64,000 nt of DNA from Trematomus loennbergii (lineage: Eukaryota; Chordata; Actinopteri; Perciformes; Nototheniidae), in assembly GCA_012861695.1 (NCBI GenBank), contig JAAOOA010001587.1, positions 1 to 64,000 on the forward strand, in the 5' to 3' direction. A model generated the notes under the pieces. The model had not been told where the DNA came from and ran no database searches. It saw nothing but the letters and a program-made list of their open reading frames with translations. A program made the position numbers and the translations under genes. Below, one piece after another: positions 1 to 11,931 of the stretch. The first letter of the stretch is position 1, and each line of letters begins with the position of its first letter.

Positions 1-2446
1 CCCTCTTCTTCATGTCTCTTCTACATCAACATGTGTCCCTCTTCTTCATGTCTCTTCTACATCAACATGTGTCCCCTCCTCATGTCTCCTCTACATCAAC
101 ATGTGTCCCCTCTTTTCATGTCTCCTCTACATCAACATGTGTCCCCTTCTTCATGCTCTTCTACATTAACATGTGTCCCCTCTTCTTCATGTCTCTTCTA
201 CATCAGCATGTGTCCCCTCTTCTTCATGTCTCTTCTACATCAACATGTGTCCCCTCTTCTTCATGTCTCTTCTACATCAGCATGTGTCCCCTCTTCTTCA
301 TGTCTCTTCTACATCAACATGTGTCCCCTCTTCTTCATGTCCTCTCTACATCAACATGTGTCCCTCTTCTCATGTCTCTTCTACATCAACATGTGCCCCT
401 CTTCTTCATGTCTCCTCTACATCAACATGTGTCCCCTCTTTCATGTCTCTTCTACATCAACATGTGTCCCCTCTTCTTCTGTCTCTTCTACATCAACATA
501 TGTCCCCTCTTCTTCATGTCTCTTCTACATCAACATGTGTCCCCTCTTCTTCATGTCTCTTCTACATCAACATGTGTCCCCTCTTCTCATGTCTCTTCTA
601 CATCAACATGTGTCCCCTCTTCTTCATGTCTCTTCTACATCAACATGTGTCCCCTCTTCTTCATGTCTCTTCTACATCAACATGTGTCCCCTCTTCTTCA
701 TGTCTCTTCTACATCACCATGTGTCCCCTCTTCTCATGTCTCTTCTACATCAACATGTGTCCCCTCTTCTTCATGTCTCTTCTACATCAACATGTGTCCC
801 CTCTTCTTCATGTCTCTTCTACATCACCATGTGTCCCCTCTTCTTCATGTCTCTTCTACATTAACATGTGTCCCCCTCTTCTTCATGTCTCGTCTACATC
901 AACATGTGTCCCCTCTTCTTCATGTCTCTTCTACATCACCATGTGTCCCCTCTTCTCATGTATCTTCTACATCAACATGTGTCCCTCTTCTTCATGTCTT
1001 CTACATCAAACATGTGTCCCCTCTCTTCATGTCTCTTCTACATCAACATGTGTCCCCTCTTCTTCATGTCTCTTCTACATCACCATGTGTCCCCTCTTCT
1101 TCATGTCTCTTCTACATTAACATGTGTCCCCTCTTCTTCATGTCTCTTCTACATCAACATGTGTCCCCTCTTCTTCATGTCTCTTCTACATCACCATGTG
1201 TCCCCTCTTCTTCATGTCTCTTCTACATCAACATGTGTCCCCTTCTTCATGTCTCTTCTACATCAACATGTGTCCCTCTTCTTCATGTCTCTTCTACATC
1301 AACATGTGTCCCCTCTTCTTCATGTCTCTTCTACATCAACATGTGTCCCCTCTTCTTCATGTCTCTTCTACATCACCATGTGTCCCCTCTTCTTCATGTC
1401 TCTTCTACATCACCAGTGTCCCTCTTCTTCATGTCTCTTCTACATTAACATGTGTCCCCTCTTCTTCATGTCTCTACATCAACATGTGTCCCTCTTCTTC
1501 ATGTCTCTTCTACATCAAACATGTGTCCCCTCTTTCATGTCTCCTCTACATCAACATGTGTCCCCTCTTCTTCATGTCTCTTCTTCATCAACATGTGTCC
1601 CCTCTTCTTCATGTCTCTTCTACATCAACATGTGTCCCCTCTTCTTCATGTCTCTTCTACATCAACATGTCCCCTCTTCTTCATGTCTCTTCTTCATCAA
1701 CATGAGTCCCCTCTTCTTCATGTCTCTTCTACATCAACAGTGTCCCCTCTCTTCATGTCTCTTCTACATCAACATGTGTCCCCTCTTCTTCATGTCTCTT
1801 CTACATCAGCATGTGTCCCCTCTTCTTCATGTCTCTTCTTCATCAACATGTGTCCCCTCTTCTTCATGTCTCTTCTTCATCAACATGAGTCCCCTCTTCT
1901 TCATGTCTCTTCTACATCAACATGTGTCCCCTCTTCTTCATGTCTCTTCTACATCAACATGTGTCCCTCTTCTTCATGTCTCTTCTACATCAACATGTGT
2001 CCCTCTTCTTCATGTCTCTTCTACATCAACATGTGTCCCCTCTTCTTCATGTCTCTTCTACATCAACATGTGTCCCCTCTTCTTCATGTCTCTTCTTCAT
2101 CAACATGTGTCCCCTCTTCTTCATGTCTCTCTCATCAACATGTGTCCCCTCTTCTTCATGTCTCTTCTACATTAACAGTGTCCCCTCTTCTTCATGTCTC
2201 TTCTACATCAACATGTGTCCCCTCTTCTTCATGTCTCTTCTACATCAACATGTGTCCCCTCTTCTTCATGTCTCTTCTACATCAACATGTGTCCCTCTTC
2301 TTCATGTCTCTTCTACATCAACATGTGTCCCCTCTCTTCATGTCTCTTCTACATCAACATGTGTCCCCTCTTCTTCATGTCTCTTCTACATCAACATGTG
2401 TCCCTCTTCTTCATGTCTCTTCTACATCACATGTGTCCCCTCTGGT
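1..2446. repeat. 37-bp minisatellite array
   Basis: About 65 head-to-tail copies of a pyrimidine-rich unit of about 37 bp, which can be read as CATGTCTCTTCTACATCAAC followed by ATGTGTCCCCTCTTCTT. Variant units have single substitutions (for example TTCTTCATCAAC for TTCTACATCAAC, or CATCACC for CATCAAC) and 1-3 bp length changes. The unit length is not a multiple of three and has no stop on the + strand, so all three forward frames stay open for hundreds of codons. Those reading frames are artefacts of the repeat. The array is cut by the window start and ends sharply at about 2446. Confidence 0.97.
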
Positions 2447-2685
2447 CTAAAGAGACTCTGAACGTTTCAGGAACAAAGATTCTCTCTCTTTTTGTCCTGA
2501 CCATTTTTATAAAAACCTGTCTGAAAATGAGCTGATCAGATTTTGGCCACTTTATGATGTCATAATGATGTTTTGTCTTGTGTACCCATTAGCCAATCAG
2601 AACCAAGGTAACCCCCCCCCCCCACCTTATCACCTGAATCTCTCTTGAGCACCATTGAGTTCTTTGTAACCAAATCTCTCAGTTG

Positions 2686-3593
2686 CGGCTTCACACCAGC
2701 GCTTTTCCCTTTCTAGCTCCTAGCGAGAGCTTTTCTGGTTCAGCTCCGGTTTCCCTTTTCAGCTCCCGCTCTGTTCACACCGCCCAGAGCTGCCGAGAGA
2801 TTTTCTCCCACAACAACAACGGGCCGGGACTGCGTCGGGTCGATGATCGTGTTGCTTTTAATCATACGAAGCCAGATTAAATTAAATAACGACTTCTCCA
2901 ACCTTATACTTTTCTCCAGAGTGCCGTGGTTCATTGTTTATTAATGTGTTAAGCGGCATTTACCGACCGCTGCAGTGCTGGCTGCTCTTCCACGGGAGTG
3001 TATTCTCCCGTTAGCTCCGGTTAGCTCACACGGCTCTAAAGTATTCACTGTCTGACTGTCACACAAGCAGCTGATACATATCCCCAGTTCCCCTTAAGTG
3101 AATGTGTGTCAGTCTGAATTGACGCTGTTTGGCATCACAACGCTGTTATGAAAGTTTCTCTGGTATAACATGGGTGATGTTAGCATAGCAACCGAAGCTA
3201 AACTGACTACTTGCTAAGCCGTTTTCTACAGGCATATTTTACCGACGTATTTTCATTATGATTCGACTTGTGATAGTCGGACATGACAACCTGTGCAGCC
3301 CATGTTGATTCCATCCGATAGCTGCTATAATACAAAAAAACGTCTGCCTGCTCTCCACAATGATCATAACAGCGAACGGATGGTCAAAGTAAGTTTCCTG
3401 CACGCCTCGACCTAAGCGACGCCGCGTCATAGCTCCAAAGCTCTTGCCTCTGGACCGACAACTTTTTGGAGCTGGAAGTGAACCGCATTCCGGAGCTATG
3501 ACGCGCCGCCGCTGCGGTGTGAACAGGAAAAACCGGCGCTTTTCAGGCTCTAGCTCCCAGCAGGAGCTGGAAAAGCGCCGGTGTGAAAGGGGC
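2686..3593. mobile_element. Harbinger-like non-autonomous TIR element, copy 1
   Basis: Terminal inverted repeats begin GCGGCTTCACACCAGCGC on the left and end GCGCCGGTGTGAAAGGGGC on the right. The ends also fold on themselves (GCTGGAAAAGCGCC and similar). The interior matches the copy at 61988-62884 over nearly its whole length. No transposase is seen. The assignment rests on copy 2, which shows a 3-bp TAA target duplication of PIF/Harbinger type. This copy has no clear target duplication. Confidence 0.8.
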
Positions 3594-3756
3594 AAGAGGG
3601 GCGTGGGGAGGGGCTCCTTATTTTTCATCTAAAGTAACAGACAGAGAATCAGCTCTTTGGAAACAGGGCTGAAACAGAGGGGATTATGGGTAATGCTGCA
3701 ATGATCGTTTGGTGTTTCAGCCAATCAGAGACATGTTAAAGCTGTTCTCAGTAAAG

Positions 3757-4436
3757 CTGCACAGAAACATAGCTGCAGTTTAAAGAGTCCCTCTGTGTCT
3801 CCTGCACAGGAACATAGCTGCAGTTTAAAGAGTCCCTCTGTGTCTCTGCACAGGAACATAGCTGCAGTTTAAAGAGTCCCTCTGTGTCTCCTCCACAGGA
3901 ACATAGCTGCAGTTTAAAGAGTCCCTCTGTGTCTCCTCCACAGGAACATAGCTGCAGTTTAAAGAGTCCCTCTGTGTCTCCTCCACAGGAACATAGCTGC
4001 AGTTTAAAGAGTCCTCTGTGTCTCCTCCACAGGAACATAGCTGCAGTTTAAAGAGTCCCTCTGTATCTCCTGCACAGGAACATAGCTGCAGTTTAAAGAG
4101 TCCCTCTGTGTCTCCTCCACAGGAACATAGCTGCAGTTTAAAGAGTCCCTCTGTGTCTCCTGCACAGGAACATAGCTGCAGTTTAAAGAGTCCCTCTGTG
4201 TCTCCTGCACAGGAACATAGCTGCAGTTTAAAGAGTCCCTCTGTGTCTCCTGCACAGGAACATAGCTGCAGTTTAAAGAGTCCCTCTGTGTCTCCTCCAC
4301 AGGAACATAGCTGCAGTTTAAAGAGTCCCTCTGTATCTCCTGCACAGGAACATAGCTGCAGTTTAAAGAGTCCCTCTGTGTCTCCTCCACAGGAACATAG
4401 CTGCAGTTTAAAGAGTCCTCTGTGTCTCCTCCGCAG
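3757..4436 (+). repeat. 45-bp minisatellite carrying repeated splice-acceptor-like motifs
   Basis: About 15 copies of a 45-bp unit containing TCTGTGTCTCCTCCACAG then GAACATAGCTGCAGTTTAAAG. Each unit holds a pyrimidine tract, CAG and a following G, which is the layout of a 3' splice site. The final unit merges with the true-looking acceptor (CTCCGCAG, ending at 4436) of the Ig exon. Long ORFs on both strands here are by-products of the 45-bp (15-codon) period. Confidence 0.93.
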
Positions 4437-4796
4437 GAACATTTGTAGTGAATGTGACTCAGACTTCCTATCAGCAGAGGAGAACCAGAACATCACCCTG
4501 GAGTGGACCTTCAGCTCCAGAAGAGACACTTCCCTCAGATCCATTTCTACCATCTGTCAGATGTTTACTGAAGGCAGGTACTCAGTCCTGTTTCATCTAA
4601 ATGAAGGCGTTGAATCCCCAGAGTCTCAGGATCCAGAGTTTGCAGGACGAGTCCAGTGGGACAAAGACGTCCTCACAGAAGGACGCCTCACACTTCATGT
4701 CTCCAGACTCAGGACCAATGACTCTGGGTTTTATGTGTGTGACATACTCGTCACACCTGATGGGACTAACTCTAGGAGATGCTGGCTCAACGTCAG
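4437..4796 (+). pseudogene. Ig V-set domain exon, single-base frameshift
   Basis: One 360-bp exon bounded by CGCAG at the left and a GTGAGT donor at the right. It encodes the body of an immunoglobulin V-set domain of the kind found in teleost B7/butyrophilin-like receptors. Visible features are an early 'VNVTQTSYQ' strand, 'AEENQNITLEWTF', 'GRVQWDKDV', 'LTLHVSRLRTNDSGFYVCD' (the F-strand D-x-G-x-Y-x-C signature) and 'CWLNV' at the end. The first 12 codons lie in a different frame from the rest. One base appears to be missing near 4470, between the Y-Q codons and A-E-E-N. I see no signal peptide exon, second Ig domain or membrane exon nearby, so this is either an orphan exon, a gene fragment, or part of a gene whose other exons lie in unrecognised sequence. 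The exact receptor family is uncertain. Confidence 0.75.
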
Positions 4797-4904
4797 GTGA
4801 GTAAACCCCATTCATCTTTGTTATAAAGTTAAACTCTCAGGACGAGAACCAGAGAAATGTTCTAGAATTTGCCTCATTTATGAGCTTCACAACATGTACC
4901 TTGT

Positions 4905-5025
4905 ACCGCAGAGTTTGCAACATCACAAATACATGGGGCATGTATACATGGGGCATGTATTTGTCACACTAAGGAAAGAAGAAGTGTACATGGGGCATGT
5001 ATTTGTGACTCTGCGGTTTGGGCGG
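4905..5025. repeat. Small imperfect inverted repeat with repeated ACATGGGGCATGTAT
   Basis: CCGCAGAGT..CACAAATACATG on the left is mirrored by CATGTATTTGTGACTCTGCGG on the right. Between them ACATGGGGCATGTAT occurs three times. It is probably the remnant of a short palindromic element. Confidence 0.55.
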
Positions 5026-5079
5026 GGTCTTACTAAGCCACGCCCACTACCAAGGTTTCAAACCATATAAATGTGGAGC

Positions 5080-5245
5080 ATGTCAGTCCTTCATTACATT
5101 ACATGGACAATCCCCACAGGAGCAATTTGGGGTGAAGTGTCTTGCCCAGGGACACAACGACACGCTGACTGCAGTGGGGTTTGAACCTGTGACCCCTGAT
5201 CCGAACACCTACGCACAACCCACTGTGCCACACACCTCCCTTCTT
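5080..5245 (-). repeat. tRNA-derived SINE
   Basis: Read on the minus strand, it has a tRNA-like head with a B-box match (GGTTCAAACCCC), preceded by an A-box-like GGCACAGTGGG. It is followed by the conserved tract TGTCCCTGGGCAAGACACTT, common to many fish SINEs. It lies between the Ig exon and the BEL/Pao element. The remainder of 5245-5597 shows no gene or recognisable repeat. Confidence 0.6.
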
Positions 5246-5597
5246 CAGTTGAGCGAAGCTGCTGTATCTAAAACTCTCGTACTGTGATGCTTTTCGATGT
5301 GACTGAAGACAAGGTAATGAATGGATACATTAAAGTTGAAGTATTTATCCCCATAGTTGCTTAGTTTCTTTTATAACCAGATGTCCCTCTGTTGTTCTCT
5401 CTTCTATAACCCTGAACAATGTGTACATATTATACTCAGGCTTTTATTTCAAACGGCAGCTACTTTGCACACGTTATAATGTTTACGTGCTGTTTTTAGT
5501 AGTGTGTTTGTTAATTATAGTGTTTTCTAAATAATTCTGTATATTTGGACGTTGTGTAATTTTTATATTGTATAAAATATAAGTTTCTCTGTTAGTG

Positions 5598-5982
5598 TGT
5601 ATTGCGGCAGTAAACTTTCAAACAAAGTGCCGCGAGGGACTAAACAAGAGAAAAAACACTGTGGACGCGCAAAAACTCAGTCTTTCCAAACAGTATGCGT
5701 TTGACCTTTTATTTTCTTAGCAAAAGTTCAATAGTCCATATCCATATGTATCTTATGCGTGCATGTGTGCATGCGTCCGTGCGTGCGTGCGTGGTGCGTG
5801 CGGTCAACAAAAATTGTCCTTCTCCAGTTCACTCCCCCTCCATCTATCACAAAGTGTGCAGGTAAAAGCAACCGGATATAACGCAAACGTCACACAAATC
5901 CTTGACACGCCCACCACCAAGTGACTCAAAAACATGTACCGTAATAAACACAGAAACTACTACTTCAAATGTGGCTCCTACA
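5598..5982 (-). repeat. BEL/Pao 3' LTR, copy 1
   Basis: 385 bp. On the minus strand it begins TGTAGGAGCC and ends GCCGCAATACA (the TG..CA ends). It contains an AATAAAAG signal and a short GCGT/GCGTGC run. It matches the LTR of copy 2 at 16345-16730. The PPT lies immediately upstream on the minus strand (5983-5996). Confidence 0.9.
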
Positions 5983-6226
5983 TTCCGGCCCCTAATTATA
6001 TCAACATAATAATTACACAACTGAAAAATGATGTAGGAGACAATCAAGGAAAAAACTTTTAAGGATAAAAACGTCCTTTGTTAAAGTGTCCTTTTCTTCT
6101 TTAGGCAAAAAAGAAAAATATATAGTTTGTTAGCCTATGAAGGAGTGATCTTTACTATCACTTGGTAAAAAGTCAGAAAAAACGTCAATGTCAAGGTCTA
6201 TGAAGTTCAATAACCCACTAATTTCC

Positions 6227-7501
6227 TCACGGCTCTTCTGCTTCCTGTAGAAGGCAGATCTTTGTGATAGGCCTGTCCAGATAGCTAGTTTTTGTCTTCA
6301 CTCGCACCTGACGTACAAGTCCTCTTCTGTCTGGAATGGTTTGTACAATCCTTCCTGTAAGCCATGAGTTGCGAGGTGCTGAGTCATCGACTATGAGCAC
6401 AATATCTCCTGGTATGAAGTTGCGCTTGACATTTGACCACTTCTGTCGTTCCTGGAGTAGAGGCAAGTACTCCTTAATCCATCGTTTCCAAAACAAGTCT
6501 GAGATGTACTGAACTTGTTTCCATCTTCGACGAGCATATATGTCCTCTTTATGAAACAGTCCAGGTGGAAAAGATGGCTTGGTTTTTAGCAGCAAAAGAT
6601 GGTTAGGGGTTAGTGCTTCCAAGTCATTGGGATCTGTGGATGCTCTTGTTATGGGACGGCTGTTGATGATGGATTCGGCTTCACAAAGAACCGTGTGAAG
6701 GCACTCTTCATCAAGGTTCTGTGCCTTCAGGCTGGAATTCAGAACCTTCCTCACAGATCTGATCAACCTTTCCCATACTCCTCCATGATGGGATCCAGTA
6801 GGGGGATTGAAAGTCCACTTTATTCCTTTCTGAAGGAGGGTGTTGTTGATTTTAGCAATATTCAACCTTTCTATTGCCTCTCTCAATTCACGCTCAGCTC
6901 CGACGAAGTTGGTTCCATTATCTGAGCGTAATTCCAATACTTGTCCACGTCTTGCGATGAAGCGTCGAAGAGCATTCACAAAGGAATCTGTATCCAAGGA
7001 TGAAGCTACTTCGATGTGGATGGCTCTTACTGTTAAGCATGTGAAGAGAACACCATACTTTTTAACTGTACTCCTTCCTCGCTTGACCTCAAAAGGTCCA
7101 AAATAGTCAACTCCAACACGAGTGAATGGAGGTTCATCTGGAGAAACTCTGTCTCGAGGTAAATCTGCCATTTGCTGCATTCCTGGAGCTCCATTTAGTC
7201 GCCGACAAACAATACATTTTGACAGGGTTTTCCTTATAGCCACACTAGCACCAGGAATCCAGTATCTTTGTCGCAGGCTAGATAGCATGTGGTTACGACC
7301 ACCGTGTCCCACATCTTGGTGTACTTGCCGTAGAATGATGTCAGAAATGTGAAGATCTTTTGCCAATATAGCAGGATGTTTAGATTCTTCAGGCATTGCT
7401 GCTCTACTGAGACGTCCTCCCACTCTCAGAACACCATCTTCAAGTACTGGGTTGAGCTTGTAGATGTGACTAGTCCTTTTCACACCTTCTCCCTTTTGCA
7501 A
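6227..7501 (-). pseudogene. BEL/Pao integrase region, copy 1
   Basis: A 424-codon frame covering the C-terminal part of pol. It has an H-H-C-C zinc-binding segment ('HQDVGHGGRNHM' with 'CIVCRRL'), the integrase core with the DDE residues in 'RVGVDYFGPF', 'ELRSDNGTNFVGAE' and 'HHGGVWERLIRSVRKVL', and a BEL-type C-terminal domain (DUF5641-like: 'IPGDIVLIVDDSAPRNSW'). The frame overlaps the upstream RT/RNase H frame by 22 bp. A frameshift near 7490, next to a run of A and G, separates what should be one polyprotein. Integrase would insert the cDNA. This region has no counterpart in copy 2. Confidence 0.9.
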
Positions 7502-9657
7502 GCCTTTGATTTCCTCAGGAAACCTTTTTCTTTGGCAAAAGCAGATAATTTCTTTCTCAGCTTTTGGAGGTCCTCAATAGAAAGAAAACCAGAGACCACC
7601 TGAGCCTTGATAGTCTGCATTTCCTTTTTCATCTCTCGGTCTTGTTGTTCCTTATTCAAGCCAGACTGAGCAAGAGTCAGACTCAATTGCTTCCTTTTTC
7701 GACTAAGGCACAGCAGCAGGTTTTTCAACCTAAGGATCCAACCAACCGTCTTCTTCAGGTGGATCCAAGAAGAGAAGTGATTGATCAATCGGGTTACAGC
7801 ATCCATCTCTTTTTCAACCTGCACAGCGTTCACATTCAGACTTATCTTGACCTCAGGGTCTTCTGGTGCCATTTCAGAGCCATCAGGGTTCACAGGCCAC
7901 TGTTCTTCAGGTCCAGTGAGAAACTGAGGTCCAGACACCCATGTGTCATCTTTCAGGAGCGTTTCCACTTTGACTCCCCTGGAAGCCCAGTCGGCAGGAT
8001 TGCTTGCGGTGGGAACATATCTCCACTGAGATGGATTTGATACGCTGCGTATTTTTGAAACCCTGTTTGCGACGAATGTACGAAACCTTAAGGTCTCATT
8101 ACTGATGTACTTTAATACGGAAGTACTATCAGTCCAAAAGATGGAGTCTTTAAGTTGCATTTGCAGCTCCTTCCTACACATCTTGTCCATACGACTTGCA
8201 ACCACGGCAGCCGTCAATTCCATTCGAGGGATGGTTATTGGTTTCAATGGGGCCACTCTAGCTTTTCCCATAATGAAGACACAGTGCACTTGTCCTTTGA
8301 TGTTATGTAATAACAGGTAAGTCACTGTTCCATAGCCGTCTTCACTTGCATCTGCAAAGTGGTGTAGCTGAGCAGAGGTCACTTCCCCAAAATCCACCGG
8401 TTTTAGGCATCTGTCAACTTTAAACTCTTCGAGATTGCAGAGCTCCTTCAGCCAACTTTTCCACTCTTGTGCAGCTGAGGCTGGTATAATATCATCCCAA
8501 CCAAGTTCCCTTCTGCACAAGTCTTGAAGAATCATCTTGGCTGATAGGACCACAGGTGCCAATATTCCTAATGGGTCAAAGATTGAGCTGACCATGGAAA
8601 GGATCCCTCTTCTGGTTATGGGTTTGTCCTTGACCATGATCTTGAACTTAAAGACATCTGACTCAACACACCACTGTACGCCCAATACTCTTTCCACAGG
8701 GAGTGTGTCATTATCCAAGTCCAGATCCTTAACTTCTTTCGCTCTCTCCATGAAGGTATAGCAGCAAGCACGGTACGTCTGTTGCTAATCCACTTTGTGA
8801 GATGAAAACCCCCTTGAGCACAAAGTGCACAAAGGTCATGATAGAGTGCCACTGCCTCCTCCTCTGAGACCACAGATGTTAGACAATCATCAACATAGAA
8901 ATTGTGCAGGACAGTGTTGATTACTTTGGGGCTGAACTGCTCCCGATGGTCCTCTGCACACTTTCTAAGGGCAAAACTAGCACAACTTGGCGACGATGTA
9001 GCTCCAAACAGATGTGCAACCATTCTGTGCTCTTCTAAGTTCTGATGATGATCTCCATTTGGCCACCAGAGAAACCTCAACAGATCTGAATCCTCAGCTG
9101 GTACTCGAACCTGATGAAACATGGCTTCAATGTCTGCCATGAGTACAACAGGTTCCTTTCTGAATCTTGTCATGACTCCAACCAGTGTGCTGGTAAGATC
9201 TGGTCCCTGTAGGAGCTGCGCATTCAGCGATGTTCCCTGGAATGTAGCTGCACAGTCAAATACGACCCTGATCTTTTTCTTCTTTGGGTGGTATACACCA
9301 TGGTGTGGTATATACCATACCCTGCCGTCACTGCGTTCCAGATCTACAACTTGCACTTTCTCTGCATAGCCCTTTGAAAGGATGTCATTCATGAAAGCGG
9401 TGTAATCAGCATGAAATGAAGCATCTTTATCAAACCTTCTCTTGAGGCTCAGTGTACGTTGTTCTGCTACTCTCCTGTTGTTTGGCATACTAACATCCCT
9501 TTTCCTTAAAGGTAAGCCAATGCAGTAATGGCCATCCATCAACTTAGCAGACTTTGTGACGTACTCCATAAAGTGACAGTCCTCTCTTGACGGTCCCATC
9601 TGCTCATCCTGACTGCATTCAGGGAAATCAGCCTTTAGCTGCTGCTTCCACAGATCT
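7480..9657 (-). pseudogene. BEL/Pao reverse transcriptase and RNase H region, copy 1
   Basis: Two overlapping frames (8616-9599 and 7480-8751) make up one domain block. The first carries the RT core with 'VVFDCAATFQGTSLN', 'VVLMADIEAMFHQVRV' and the catalytic 'FYVDDCL'. The second carries the peptidase-A17-like/thumb region ('SSIFDPLGILAPVVLSAK') and RNase H ('HHFADASEDGYGTVTYL', 'MELTAAVVASRM', 'IFWTDSTSVLKYI'). Against copy 2, one base is missing near 8750, exactly where the frames change. Otherwise the two copies are almost identical here. Confidence 0.92.
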
Positions 9658-11856
9658 TCAAGGTTTGCACAGATATCCTATTGACAGTGACATCTGGCTG
9701 TCCACAAGTATTTCACTACTCCTGTCTCCTCTGAGAGGTCCATTGACAGTCCAACCCAGCATAGTTTTGACTGCATATGGGCCCCCGTCTACACTCCGAA
9801 TAACTTCCCATGGCTCCAGTGCCTCAGGAACATTAGTCCCAATCAACAGGTCCACATCTGAATCAATCTCAGTAATCATTACATGTTTCAGGTGAGGCCA
9901 TCTCTGAAGGTCTTTCTGCCGAGGAATGTTGCCTCGATGAACTGGCATAGTTTTCTGGGTGTAGGTGTCAGGCAGCTCACAATAATGACTGCTGTCTAAT
10001 CCAGCCACATGCAGGTCAGAAACAATGTGACTTCCAACTATTTTCTCCTGACCCATTGTCCGAAGGAGAATGTCTGTTCTTCTTCCCCTGAGATTCAGTT
10101 TGTTCATCAGCCGCTCCGTGCAGAATGATGCTGAGCTCCCAGGATCCAGGAAGGCATATGTTAGGAATGTTTCATGTCCCTTCTTAGACTTTACTTGAAT
10201 AGGCACTATGGAGAGAGTACAATCTGGCTCACCGGCCCCTGTAAGACCACTGGACTGAACGGAGATAAGAGCACTGCTTATAGCTTTTCCTTTAGCTTGC
10301 ATTGTGTCAGTTTCTTTCTCTTTCTGATAGATATGAAGTATGCTTGGGTGCTTCAGACTGCATACTTTGCACGAGAGGCGTTTCCTACAGTCTTTACTCA
10401 TGTGCCCAATACACAAGCATCCAAAACACACACCGTGTTCCCTTAAGAAAGCGATTTTCTCACTATGAGCCTTTCTTTCCAGTTGAAAACACAGATCCAG
10501 TATATGTCTACCTCCACAAAACAGGCAAACACTTGTACCTAGTGAGCCTCTCTCCTTCATTCTTATTTCAGGTTCCACTTTCTTTTCCGCTGTCGTAATA
10601 GTAGTAGCAAAGCTGCTTCCCCTCATCCTTGAACGAGGTTCAAACTTAGCTTTCCTCACATCTTTGTTGGCTGCTGGTGGAGTATCCTGTATATCTCCAA
10701 ACAGTGGATCGCTCACAATATCCACCTGTCTTTCAATGAAATTAACAATATCCATGAATGTAGCTCTCCGGCCCTGCCTTTTCTGTAAGTCATAGGCCAG
10801 AGTTCTCCATTTGTCCCTATATTTGTAGGGCAACTTTTTTATGATGGCTAGCATATTGCTAGGCATGTTCAACTCACACATGTATTCAAACTCTTCCATG
10901 ACGTTGCAGCATCCTCTCAGAAAGAGACCGTAAGCTTGCAGAGCTCGCACATCTTCTACTTTTATTGGCTGCCATGAAAGAGCCTTTTCCATGTAGGCCG
11001 AAACAATTTTCTGTGCATTACCAAAATGCTCCTGTAGCAAAGCCTTTGCTTTGGCATATCCTCTGTCATGGGCCATATGCTGACAGCTTCTGACAAGCTC
11101 CAAAGGCTGCCCCCTGGTGTACTGTTCGAAAATACAGGCAGTCTTTAGGGTTGTGAGTCTTCTCCTCAATGCTGTGCTCAAAAGCTCTTATGAATGCTTG
11201 ATATTGAAACGGAGAGCCATCAAAAATCTGAATTTCTCTTTTAGGCAGAAAAGAAAGAGACTGTTGCTGAACCAACATGGATGTTATTTCATTTTGTCTT
11301 TCCAAAATTAATTAAAGGATTCTGAGCACTGCTGCTTGGTGCCGGTGCTGCTGGGTGATTGCTTTGTTGCTGTAACTGTGGATGTGATTGTGATGAACTT
11401 TGATGTATATTGGCCTCTGAGCTTCTTGTGGCTTGATGTTGCAGATGTCCATATTCTGCTTCATGTTCTCTGTGCAAAAACTGTACGTCAGACTGACCAC
11501 CTGTAGGCCTGTTTGTGTCAGGCACAAATGTTTTTGCTCCAGCACTGAGTATGGCTTCCTTTCGTCCCCTTTCCAAATAAGAATGCATGCCATTGGGACT
11601 CACAGATGTGTCACTTGCAGCACGAGACCTTCCAGAGCGTCTTAGCACATTCATTTTAGCCCTTGATGCAGCTATTTCCACTTCCATTTCCAGTTGCTCC
11701 CTCTTTTTCCTGCTCTTCCTCTTGTTCATCCAATGCATGTTTGTCTTTTAATAACCTTTGTCGTGCCAAGAGAGCGGCCATGTCAGCCTCAGCTTTGGTG
11801 CATGATGATGTAGTTGAAACACTGGACCAGAGGCCTGTACTACGAAGCTGGTTCAA
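9658..11856 (-). pseudogene. BEL/Pao gag and protease region, copy 1
   Basis: The 507-codon frame 9658-11181 has a DUF1759-type gag segment, a C-x2-C/C-x2-C-x4-H-x4-C zinc region ('CLFCGG', 'CFGCLCIGHMSKDC') and a retropepsin-like protease (DUF1758 type) with 'FLDPGSSASFCTERLM'. Upstream gag pieces lie in other frames: 11066-11305, 11289-11738 (glutamine/serine-rich) and 11656-11856 (a charged helix). There are frame changes near 11705, 11300 and 11120. The start of gag lies outside the surviving part. Confidence 0.88.
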
Positions 11857-11931
11857 CCTAACCTGGATATGTTTGAGTTAGCCGGTTGGCCTAATCCAAA
11901 AACATACGCGCTCTGGCTAAACTGTACTACG

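Larger units (their letters stand above)
5598..11828 (-). mobile_element. BEL/Pao LTR retrotransposon, copy 1, 5' end lost
   Basis: The element reads from right to left. It has a 3' LTR at 5598-5982 and a polypurine tract (AGGGGCCGGAA on the minus strand) just inside it. The coding order is gag, protease, reverse transcriptase, RNase H, integrase, which is the BEL/Pao order. Several frames are broken, so it is not expected to be active. The gag start and 5' LTR are missing. At about 11829 a fragment of another short element begins (11829-11931, starting AGGCCTGTACTACGAAGC), followed by the hairpin element. Copy 2 (13393-16730) is a close relative in inverted orientation. Confidence 0.95.

Noticed and set aside
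1..2446. CRISPR-like array
   Set aside because: Units are contiguous with no unique spacers, and the genome is a vertebrate's.
12..2535. Long overlapping forward ORFs (up to 478 codons) in the first 2.5 kb
   Set aside because: They follow only from a stop-free 37-bp repeat. No start context, domain or gene structure is seen.
3748..4553. Cys/Leu-rich ORFs on the minus strand and Ser/Pro-rich ORF on the plus strand in the 45-bp array
   Set aside because: 15-codon periodic translation of the minisatellite. Only the part after 4437 shows an Ig fold.
9121..9369. Plus-strand ORFs across BEL copy 1 and minus-strand ORFs across copy 2
   Set aside because: Antisense shadows of the RT and RNase H frames. 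The same shadow peptide appears in both copies.
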